12,912 bases of DNA, from the NCBI GenBank assembly GCA_003662485.1, contig QMYD01000016.1, positions 1 through 12,912 of the forward strand, written 5' to 3'. The first letter of the stretch is position 1. Each line of letters starts with the position of its first letter. This DNA is from Candidatus Hecatellales archaeon. Lineage in GTDB: Archaea > Thermoproteota > Bathyarchaeia > Hecatellales > Hecatellaceae. The notes beneath the pieces are model-generated. The model was not told the DNA's origin and did not search any database. It saw nothing but the letters and a program-made list of their open reading frames with translations. Of the stretch, positions 1 through 5,406 are shown one piece after another. Both the position numbers and the translations under genes were made by a program.

Positions 1-10
1 GATTTAAACT

Positions 11-163
11 TTAGCGGTTGGGTTTGAAGGTTTTCTTTAGCTTTTTGGAGGCTCCATACCCGCAGGCAGCGCAGCGTTTTTTCCGAATGTGGTAGGCGTG
101 ACGTCCGCATCGGCGGCATCTCCGGTGAACAGGCTTGTTAAACTTCCCCATTTCGATGGCCAT
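11..163 (-). CDS. rpl37e: Large ribosomal subunit protein eL37 (L37e), zinc-ribbon
   Basis: A 50-residue, very basic protein of the large ribosomal subunit, too short for most ORF callers. It has two Cys pairs, Cys16-x2-Cys19 and Cys31-x2-Cys34, the zinc ribbon of eL37. Around them lie the family hallmarks CRRCG, an AYHIRKKRC stretch and CAACGYG. It lies 27 bases downstream of the Lsm gene on the same strand, a pairing I know from many archaea, so the two are probably co-transcribed. The start at 163 has a GGGGGAG ribosome site just upstream; a second in-frame ATG at 151 is possible. The usual N-terminal KGTPS-type segment is absent or diverged, so the protein is slightly shorter than typical. 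The paralogue eL40 was considered, but the spacing between the Cys pairs and the CGYG sequence favour eL37. Confidence 0.88.
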   Translation of the reverse strand: MAIEMGKFNKPVHRRCRRCGRHAYHIRKKRCAACGYGASKKLKKTFKPNR

Positions 164-190
164 GGCTTCTCCCCCTGTTGGGCGCTTTGT

Positions 191-427
191 TTAGGAGGTT
201 ACTTTTGGTGGTGATATGAGGATTACGTTGTCGCCTCTCACGATGATGGTTCCAAGCCTGTCGGTTTTGTCGGCTGAGGAAACATCTTCAGCCTCGCCTA
301 GGAGTAGGTTCATATGCTGGTCGAAGCCTTGAAGCCTACCCCTAATACTCCTGCCACCCTTCAACTTCACTAGCACAACCTTTCCAAGACTCTCCTCCAA
401 CAGCTTTGTAGCCATATCCTCGGGCAT
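191..427 (-). CDS. Archaeal Lsm/Sm-like protein (SmAP)
   Basis: A 78-residue Sm-fold RNA-binding protein, expected to form a heptameric ring that binds U-rich RNA. The Sm1 motif is visible around residues 17-45 (VLVKLKGGRSIRGRLQGFD, then HMNLLL), and the Sm2 motif around 57-72 (LGTIIVRGDNVILIS), including the RGDNV signature. Length is normal for archaeal SmAP1. The ATG at 427 is preceded by CGGAGGA at 436-442, a good ribosome site. It is the first gene of a likely two-gene operon with eL37 and is divergent from the PUA-protein gene. Family assignment is firm; its RNA partners cannot be read from sequence. Confidence 0.95.
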   Translation of the reverse strand: MPEDMATKLLEESLGKVVLVKLKGGRSIRGRLQGFDQHMNLLLGEAEDVSSADKTDRLGTIIVRGDNVILISPPKVTS

Positions 428-463
428 CCGGCAAGTCCTCCGAGAGGAAGAGGCTACCCAGAG

Positions 464-472
464 ATTTTAAAG
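464..472. promoter_or_regulatory. TATA-like element possibly shared by divergent Lsm and PUA genes
   Basis: The sequence ATTTTAAAG is nearly symmetric. Its centre lies about 41 bases from the Lsm ATG (427) and about 37 bases from the PUA-protein TTG (505). Archaeal TATA boxes lie about 26 bases before the transcript start, which would give both genes short leaders beginning at or near their ribosome sites. One element serving both directions is inference from symmetry and spacing. Confidence 0.4.
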
Positions 473-504
473 CTAAACTTGTTGAAATAGTTTTAGGTGA
501 AGAG

Positions 505-999
505 TTGAAACGACACCACGTTAAAGTGAAAAATTTCATGCAGCTTCTCGGAAGACTTCCCAAACCGCTGGCTGAGAAAGTCTTAGAGGAGTTGCCGAAG
601 AGGTTTGAGGTTGAAGTCTGCAAGCTTGAGGGGGGCTTCGAAGTCTATTTGGCTGAGGGGAAGCCCCTACTCCTCGTCGATGGGGATGGAAGGGTTATGC
701 CTACTCTGATGTCGAAAGCCTTAAACATGCTTCCAAAAGTCACCGTGGATAGGGGAGCCATACCCCACATTTGTAGGGGGGCGGATGTTATGAGGCCAGG
801 CATCGTCAAGGTTGAAGGAGAATTCGGGGAAGGCGAAGTGGTCGCCATACTCGACGATGAACATCGTAAACCGCTAGCTTTAGGCTTATCTCTCTTCCCA
901 TCCAGCGAGGTGGAGAGACTTAAAAAAGGCAAAATGGTTAAAACAATTCATTACGTTGGAGATAGAATTTGGAAGCTTTATAGAAACTTTAAAGCTTGA
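505..999 (+). CDS. PUA-domain RNA-binding protein, archaeal MCT-1-like
   Basis: A 164-residue protein of the archaeal group related to eukaryotic MCT-1 and the N-terminal half of eIF2D. The eukaryotic members act on ribosomes in start-site binding and recycling; the archaeal role is not settled. Residues 1-78 form the N-terminal domain (KRHHVKVKNFMQLL start, then FEVEVCKLEGGFEVYLAEGKPLLL). Residues 79-155 form the PUA domain, with the diagnostic GAIPHICRGADVMRPGIV at about 84-101 and a terminal HYVGDRIW. The start is TTG at 505, supported by AGGTGA at 495-500 and by homology from the first residues. It is divergent from Lsm and may share its promoter element. Length is normal for the family. 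Confidence 0.88.
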   Translation: MKRHHVKVKNFMQLLGRLPKPLAEKVLEELPKRFEVEVCKLEGGFEVYLAEGKPLLLVDGDGRVMPTLMSKALNMLPKVTVDRGAIPHICRGADVMRPGIVKVEGEFGEGEVVAILDDEHRKPLALGLSLFPSSEVERLKKGKMVKTIHYVGDRIWKLYRNFKA

Positions 1000-1025
1000 A
1001 AAAACCTTAAAATTGGCGGAAACCC

Positions 1026-1033
1026 TTTTAAAG
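1026..1033 (+). promoter_or_regulatory. Candidate TATA box for sepF
   Basis: TTTTAAAG lies in the 113-base gap after the PUA gene. Its centre is about 40 bases before the ATG at 1070, the same distance as the other TATA-like elements in this window, but about 83 bases before the TTG at 1113. This spacing is one reason to suspect that translation really starts at 1070. A second TATA-like stretch (GTATAAAG, 1048-1055) leaves the assignment open. Confidence 0.35.
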
Positions 1034-1112
1034 CGAAACTTATTCAAGTATAAAGGCTTTATAGTTATTATGTGGAAGAAGTCTTTAGAGAACCTGCAGG
1101 AAGGTCTAAAAT

Positions 1113-1415
1113 TTGAAGCAGTCAGCCTCCCAGGCTGAGGGTGAAGCTGAAGAGAAACCCTTAGCCTATGTTAAGGCTATCCCCCTGAAGGAGTATGGAG
1201 ACCTGGAGAAAATAAAGGCTGAGCTTAGGTCTGGAAATGTGCTCATCGTGAAGCTTACCCCTCTAGCGGTGAGCAGCATAGAAGCGGTTAAGGACGCCAT
1301 AGAAGAGCTTAAAGCCTTCGTGGAGGCTGTTGGAGGAGACATAGCACGCCTAGGTGAGGAAAGAATAGTTCTAACCCCACCTAAAATCAAGATTTGGCGT
1401 AGGAAGGCTCAGTAA
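1113..1415 (+). CDS. sepF: Cell division protein SepF (archaeal), N-terminus probably frameshifted
   Basis: SepF anchors FtsZ to the cytoplasmic membrane at the division site in archaea that divide with FtsZ. The readable frame gives 100 residues. Residues 1-16 are a Gln/Glu/Ala-rich linker and 18-95 the SepF core, with strong family blocks: YVKAIPL, the NVLIVKLTPLA stretch, and GGDIARLGEERIVLTP near the end. From the TTG at 1113 the protein lacks the N-terminal amphipathic membrane-targeting helix expected of SepF. Such a helix is encoded just upstream in another frame from ATG 1070 (MWKKSLENLQEGLK). It would join this frame if one base were missing from the A/T run at about 1108-1114. AGGAAGG at 1098-1104 could serve the TTG start. 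The 3' end overlaps fttA by 7 bases, convergently. Confidence 0.85.
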   Translation: MKQSASQAEGEAEEKPLAYVKAIPLKEYGDLEKIKAELRSGNVLIVKLTPLAVSSIEAVKDAIEELKAFVEAVGGDIARLGEERIVLTPPKIKIWRRKAQ

Positions 1416-3355
1416 AGCCTTAGAGTTTCAAGGTTTTGAGGTGCCATACTCTCAATTTTGAACATTCGCTGAATGGTTGAGCTTAGGTCGAGACATTTCG
1501 ACTTTTCACCGTGGCCCACTAGGATTCGATGGGGCTTAGGGGTTAAACGCTTAACATAGTTTAGAAGCTGGTTTCTGTCGCTGTGGCCTGAGAAGCCTTC
1601 CACGGATTCCACCCTCGACTTAACGTTTATCACTTCAACCTTCCCCTCAGGGTTTATGAGGGTTACATCCCTCATCCCGCTTTGAAGCCTGCGGCCTAGG
1701 GTTCCCTCAATCTGGTAGCTCACCAATATAATCATGTTTTTCTCGTCTGGGGCTAACTCCCTGAAGTATTCGATGGCTGGTCCTCCTTCAAGCATCCCGG
1801 AGGTGGCGAGGATAATGCAGGGTGAACCGCTTAAAACTTCGCTTCTCGCATCCGTATTCTTAATGTTTACGAAGTATTCAGACTGGAAGGGGTTAATATT
1901 CTCGTGGAGGATCATCTTCTGGATTTCCTTTGACATGTATTCTGGGTAGGCGGTGTGGATGGCTGTAACCTCGTTAACCATTCCGTCGATGTATACGGGA
2001 ACCTCTGGAATCTTACCCTCCCTCATATACTGGTTTAGGACGAGCATGATTTCCTGGGCTCTTCCAACCGCCAGCACGGGGACGAGAACCTTACCCCCAG
2101 CCTTCAGGGTTTCAGCTATGAGGGAGGCAAACCTTGCTTCAACCTCATGGCGTGGAGGCATAACATCCTCAGGGGAACCATACGTCGACTCCATGATTAG
2201 GGTTTCAACCCTTGGGAAGCTGGCCACCGCTGACTCAAGCAGCATGGTTCTTGCAAACTTGAAGTCTCCCGTGTAAACAATGTTGTGGAGGCCCTCCCCA
2301 ATGTGGAGGTGGATAATGGCTGAGCCTAGGATGTGGCCTGCGTTATGGAGGGTAAGCTTCACGTCTGGCGCAATATCCGTGACTACCCCATACCTTAGCG
2401 GTATGGCGTGTAAAACCATTTCTCTTACGTCTTTTTGATCGTAGGGTGGGATAACCCCCTCCCTAGAGAGCACGTCGAGGTAGTCAAGCTGGAGGAGGGC
2501 CATGAGGCTTAGCGTAGGCTCCGAGCAGTAGACGGGACCATCATAGCCGTACTTGTAGAGGAAGGGGAGAAGCCCGCAATGGTCTAGGTGCGCATGCGAG
2601 ATCACCACGGCGTCGAGGCTTGAAAGGTCAAACTCGTTTAGGTCTATTCTTGGGAAGCTGTCCTCGGGGTTTAGGGTTCCAGGGTTTATGCCACAGTCTA
2701 GGAGGATGCTGCTCTCCCTGGTTCGGATGAGGATGGCTGAACGTCCAACCTGGTGGAAGCCTCCAAGGAAGGTTACTAGGATCTCCTGGCTCTTGCAGAG
2801 GGGCGTCCTAAAAATTCTTTCCCCAACATTTCTGAGGATACGCTGGCGCTCCTTCACCTCCTGGTAGAGGTAGTGGCGGATGTGGGCTATGATCTTGGAG
2901 GGTATGGGTGGGGCTCGGAGAATCCTAGGCCTCCACTTCGTCGCCCTAATGATCTCTTGGAGGGTGGCTCCATTCTTCGAGATGACGAGGCCTGGCTTCT
3001 TAGCCTCTATAACCACCTCACCAATGTTTTCGTCGAAGAGGATGTTGGTTATCTCCGCCTCGCTTGGAACAATGGAGCGGATGAATCTTTCAGCCTCCTC
3101 AGGCTTCATGCGGATGCTGGGGTCGGAGCGCAGGGTTATACGCTTCCTTATCAGGCTTACAATATCTGAGACAATATAGCTCTGGCTTAGAAGGATTTCA
3201 GGCTTCTTCGTGTAGATGGCAAGTCTTGGCCCTTCAAATTCAACCCTGGTTATCTCCGCCTCCCTTGGAACATGCTGGAGAATAATCTGCATGATTTTCG
3301 CTTGGGTTGTTTCTGCAGGCTGAGCTTGGCTTTGACTCGCCCTTGAACTAGGCAT
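1409..3355 (-). CDS. fttA: Transcription termination factor FttA / aCPSF1 (KH, metallo-beta-lactamase, beta-CASP nuclease)
   Basis: A 648-residue homologue of eukaryotic CPSF73. In archaea it cuts nascent RNA 3' ends and terminates transcription. Residues about 18-160 hold two KH-like RNA-binding domains. The metallo-beta-lactamase core starts near 190 and contains the zinc motif HAHLDH at 254-259, His341 in HNAGHILGSA and Asp364 in YTGDF. The beta-CASP region shows Glu389 in MESTYG, the ATSGML block (517-522), His591 in GFSGHSD and His615 in VGHGE. All catalytic residues I expect are present, so it should be active. It overlaps the end of psmB by 8 bases, so translation is probably coupled. 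Linkage of psmB with this nuclease is, to my knowledge, common in archaea. Full length for the family, with a slightly polar N-terminal tail. Confidence 0.97.
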   Translation of the reverse strand: MPSSRASQSQAQPAETTQAKIMQIILQHVPREAEITRVEFEGPRLAIYTKKPEILLSQSYIVSDIVSLIRKRITLRSDPSIRMKPEEAERFIRSIVPSEAEITNILFDENIGEVVIEAKKPGLVISKNGATLQEIIRATKWRPRILRAPPIPSKIIAHIRHYLYQEVKERQRILRNVGERIFRTPLCKSQEILVTFLGGFHQVGRSAILIRTRESSILLDCGINPGTLNPEDSFPRIDLNEFDLSSLDAVVISHAHLDHCGLLPFLYKYGYDGPVYCSEPTLSLMALLQLDYLDVLSREGVIPPYDQKDVREMVLHAIPLRYGVVTDIAPDVKLTLHNAGHILGSAIIHLHIGEGLHNIVYTGDFKFARTMLLESAVASFPRVETLIMESTYGSPEDVMPPRHEVEARFASLIAETLKAGGKVLVPVLAVGRAQEIMLVLNQYMREGKIPEVPVYIDGMVNEVTAIHTAYPEYMSKEIQKMILHENINPFQSEYFVNIKNTDARSEVLSGSPCIILATSGMLEGGPAIEYFRELAPDEKNMIILVSYQIEGTLGRRLQSGMRDVTLINPEGKVEVINVKSRVESVEGFSGHSDRNQLLNYVKRLTPKPHRILVGHGEKSKCLDLSSTIQRMFKIESMAPQNLETLRLY

Positions 3356-3992
3356 ACTTAGCCTTTTCCTCCTCGCTGAGCTCCCTGAAGCCCTTACCGT
3401 CTACGATGGCCAGGTCGAAACTGTCCCCGCTGGCCGCATCCCTACGCATGGCAGCCTTAACCGCCTTAACCAGGAGGGGGACAGCCTCCTCCACAGTCAT
3501 CCCATCCCTATAACCATCCTCCAGGATGCCGAAGGCCACGGGTGAACCTGAACCCGTGGCGAAAAACCTCCTCTCCTCCGTCAGGCTTCCAAAGGGATCA
3601 AGGGAGAAAATGTGAGCACCCTCCGAGTCCACTCCGGCGATGATGGCCTGAAGGATTAGGGGTAGAAGCCTATTGTAGAAGAGGATGTTGGCTGCAAGTC
3701 TTGCTGCAGCGGCTACGGGCATAGGCCTCTTATTGGCAAGCTTGTAAAGGCTTGCATTAACCCTTAGAATTTCTAGGACAGCTTGGGCGTCAGCTACCAC
3801 ACCAGCCATAGTCATGGCTAGGTGGTCGTCGATTTTGTGAACCTTCTTACCTCGCTTGTGAGCTATAAAGTATCCCATGGTAACTCTGGTATCGGTGGCT
3901 AGGACCACCCCATCCCTGCAGATAGCTCCAACAGTAGTCGTTCCTTTATACCGTAGACTGCTAATCCTTTCGCTCCAATCTGGCTGGTACAT
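3348..3992 (-). CDS. psmB: 20S proteasome beta subunit, proteolytic
   Basis: The catalytic subunit of the archaeal 20S proteasome, 214 residues. A short propeptide (residues 1-17) ends in Gly17, and autocleavage would expose Thr18 (TTTVG) as the N-terminal nucleophile. In mature numbering Asp17 (Asp34 here) and Lys33 (Lys50 here, in GKKVHKI) are present. So are the AGVVADAQ block, the GSGSPVAFGILEDGY block and SGDSFDLAIV near the C-terminus. It should therefore be an active subunit. ATG 3992 has a GGGAG ribosome site 12 bases upstream. It is the first gene of an operon with fttA and is divergent from the UPF0179 gene. No alpha subunit lies in the window. Confidence 0.97.
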   Translation of the reverse strand: MYQPDWSERISSLRYKGTTTVGAICRDGVVLATDTRVTMGYFIAHKRGKKVHKIDDHLAMTMAGVVADAQAVLEILRVNASLYKLANKRPMPVAAAARLAANILFYNRLLPLILQAIIAGVDSEGAHIFSLDPFGSLTEERRFFATGSGSPVAFGILEDGYRDGMTVEEAVPLLVKAVKAAMRRDAASGDSFDLAIVDGKGFRELSEEEKAKYA

Positions 3993-4028
3993 AACGGGCT
4001 TACTCCCGAAACATTAATGAGCAGAATG

Positions 4029-4041
4029 GGGTTTAAAACCC
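4029..4041 (-). promoter_or_regulatory. Candidate psmB promoter: TATA-like core in an inverted repeat
   Basis: GGGTTT-A-AAACCC is a 6-base inverted repeat around a central A, about 43 bases upstream of the psmB start on the minus strand. The TTTAAA core could be the TATA box, giving a leader of roughly 18 bases containing the GGGAG ribosome site. The symmetric G/C arms could also be a protein-binding site. Position and sequence are seen; function is inferred. Confidence 0.4.
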
Positions 4042-4128
4042 GGGAAAGCGGGCCTTACTTTTCATATTCAACCCTAAAATAAAAACATTACTCTTAAATC
4101 TGCTTAGTAGGGAATAAGGTTATCTGGG

Positions 4129-4572
4129 TTGACCGGTGGAATTTTCACCTTTCTAGGCGAGAAAACGGCTAGGCTTGGATATGTTTTCGTTTATGAGGGG
4201 GAGGCTGCCGCCTGTAGGAGGTGTGATTTTTCAAGGGTTTGCCATGGGAAGCTTAAGCCGAACCTAGCCTACAAGGTGGTGGAGGTGAGAGATAAGAGGA
4301 TTGAATGCCCCGTTTTAGGGGAAGCTGTCCTCGTTAGGGTTGAGAAGGCTCCTGTAAAGGTTGCCATTAGGGTTGAGCAGGCAGTGGAGGGAGCCCTCAT
4401 AAAGTTTACACCCCAAGAGTGTGGAAGGCTATCCTGCGAGTACTTCAGCCTATGCGTGCCTACGGCTTTGAGTAGTGGGGGAGCCTATAAGATCATTGAG
4501 GTCTTAGGCTTTTTTAACTGCCCCGTGAGGGGGGTGAGGCTTGCTCAGGTTTACCTTCAGCCTCAGCCTTAG
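4129..4572 (+). CDS. UPF0179 family protein with two four-cysteine modules
   Basis: A 147-residue archaeal protein of unknown function; I recognise the family from its N-terminus (FLGEKTARLGYVFVY), the CRRCDFSRVC block and YKVVEVR. The sequence is an internal duplication: Cys29-x2-Cys32-x5-Cys38-x21-Cys60 is followed by Cys98-x4-Cys103-x5-Cys109-x21-Cys131. Each half also has YK(V/I)(V/I)EV and a final Cys-Pro-Val. Two equivalent metal sites (zinc or iron-sulphur) are therefore likely, but the metal is unknown. The start is TTG at 4129; its ribosome site is weak (AAGGT, 4116-4120), and a TATA-like TCTTAAAT at 4092-4099 would give almost no leader. The last 59 bases overlap the FKBP gene, convergently. 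No membrane segments or signal peptide. Confidence 0.85.
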   Translation: MTGGIFTFLGEKTARLGYVFVYEGEAAACRRCDFSRVCHGKLKPNLAYKVVEVRDKRIECPVLGEAVLVRVEKAPVKVAIRVEQAVEGALIKFTPQECGRLSCEYFSLCVPTALSSGGAYKIIEVLGFFNCPVRGVRLAQVYLQPQP

Positions 4573-5278
4573 CCTCCTCACGCTTCTCCTCCCTACGCTT
4601 ATAGGTTTCAACGAAGGTTATGGCTTTAACCTCTGGGAGGAGTTTGAAGATGTCGACGGTTAGCCCACGCTTGGAGGGTTGGAGACCATCCACGATTAAG
4701 GCTTCCTCAGGCAGGCTGACCTTTAGCTCTCCTCCCTCTCCAAACTCCAGCTTCACCTTTTCAACTGGTATGGTTGGTATTCTCCGGTGGAGGAGGGCCT
4801 TAACCTTCTCCTCAAGGCTTTCAAGCTTCTTCTTAACCTCAACCTCGTAGATGAGTGTTCTGCCTGCGAGGGGAAGGTTGAAGTCCACTTGAACCCTTCC
4901 CGCCCCCACGCTCCTAACCACCGCAAGCTTCCCGTCAATTTCAACCTCCAAGCCAGGGTAGGGGGTAATATCCCTCTCCCTAAACTTTCTCAAGGGTATG
5001 AGCTTTATTTTGGAGGGGTCCCTAAGCCCGAACCCCTTCTCAGGGGGGATTTCAAGGGTTGCCTTCTTCCCAACCTCTAAGCCCTCTAGCTGCTCGTCTA
5101 AGCCCCTTAAAACCCAGCCTTCACCCACCACGACGAGCATGGGCTCGTAAACCGTGTTTTCCTTGTAGATTTTAGCCTCCTTAGCAACATCAGCCAGACT
5201 TGTGTCGAAGACTTCACCTGTCTCCTTAACCCTTGCCACATAGTCTATCAGAATGAAGTCTCCCTTAGCCACGGACAT
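4514..5278 (-). CDS. FKBP-type peptidyl-prolyl cis-trans isomerase, long archaeal (SlyD-like) type
   Basis: A 254-residue prolyl isomerase and chaperone, probably cytoplasmic, since no signal peptide is visible. Residues 1-90 form the FKBP core (KGDFILIDYVARVKETGEVFDTS, GEGWVLRGLDEQLEGLEVGKK, IPPEKGFG). About 90-140 is the insert-in-flap chaperone domain, and the core closes with VDFNLPLAGRTLIYEVEV (143-160). Residues about 160-230 are the extra C-terminal domain of long archaeal FKBPs, followed by a charged Glu/Lys tail. The normally conserved His in the DFN-H-PLAG motif is Leu here. ATG 5278 has a GGTGAG ribosome site. The tail overlaps UPF0179 convergently; upstream it faces the CoA operon. 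Confidence 0.93.
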   Translation of the reverse strand: MSVAKGDFILIDYVARVKETGEVFDTSLADVAKEAKIYKENTVYEPMLVVVGEGWVLRGLDEQLEGLEVGKKATLEIPPEKGFGLRDPSKIKLIPLRKFRERDITPYPGLEVEIDGKLAVVRSVGAGRVQVDFNLPLAGRTLIYEVEVKKKLESLEEKVKALLHRRIPTIPVEKVKLEFGEGGELKVSLPEEALIVDGLQPSKRGLTVDIFKLLPEVKAITFVETYKRREEKREEAKAEAEGKPEQASPPSRGS

Positions 5279-5309
5279 TCAAGACTCACCAGGGTATCCA
5301 GAAAATTTT

Positions 5310-5329
5310 CCTTAACATGTTATTTAAGG
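5310..5329 (-). promoter_or_regulatory. Candidate FKBP promoter with inverted repeat
   Basis: CCTTAA (5310-5315) and TTAAGG (5324-5329) are perfect inverted arms around 8 bases, and TAACATGTTA at 5313-5322 is itself a 10-base palindrome. On the minus strand TTAAATAA (5327-5320) is a plausible TATA box about 46 bases before the FKBP ATG, giving a leader near 20 bases. The repeat may be a regulatory site or simply AT-rich symmetry. Confidence 0.35.
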
Positions 5330-5336
5330 TTGTGTC

Positions 5337-5346
5337 TACATAAAAT
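5337..5346 (+). promoter_or_regulatory. Candidate TATA box of the CoA operon
   Basis: TACATAAAAT lies about 65 bases before the first gene of the operon. A transcript start about 26 bases downstream (near 5368) would leave a leader of about 39 bases containing the strong GAGGAGG site. The 16-base palindrome at 5346-5361 follows immediately. Inferred from sequence only. Confidence 0.4.
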
Positions 5347-5361
5347 TCATAGATCTATGAA
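5346..5361. promoter_or_regulatory. Perfect 16-base palindrome, candidate operator of the CoA operon
   Basis: TTCATAGATCTATGAA reads identically on both strands, with no spacer. It sits directly after the candidate TATA box and before the predicted transcript start, where a bound dimeric repressor would block polymerase. With no loop it is a better DNA site than RNA hairpin. The regulator is unknown and no regulator gene is adjacent. Confidence 0.45.
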
Positions 5362-5392
5362 GATTTTGTAGGAAATCTTAAACAAACAAAAC

Positions 5393-5399
5393 GAGGAGG
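5393..5399 (+). promoter_or_regulatory. Strong ribosome binding site of the CoA operon
   Basis: GAGGAGG lies 7 bases before GTG 5407 and 10 bases before ATG 5410. Both are in frame and adjacent, so the start of pantoate kinase is uncertain by one residue only. Confidence 0.7.
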
Positions 5400-5406
5400 C
5401 TTTCAA

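Noticed and set aside
956..1138. Open frame starting inside the end of the PUA gene
   Set aside because: Not a separate gene: its first part overlaps the PUA coding end and has no family resemblance. Only the segment from ATG 1070 is meaningful, as the probable displaced start of SepF.
1734..2276. Plus-strand open frames opposite fttA
   Set aside because: They are antisense to highly conserved catalytic parts of fttA, lack ribosome sites and resemble no family; they are shadows of its codon usage.
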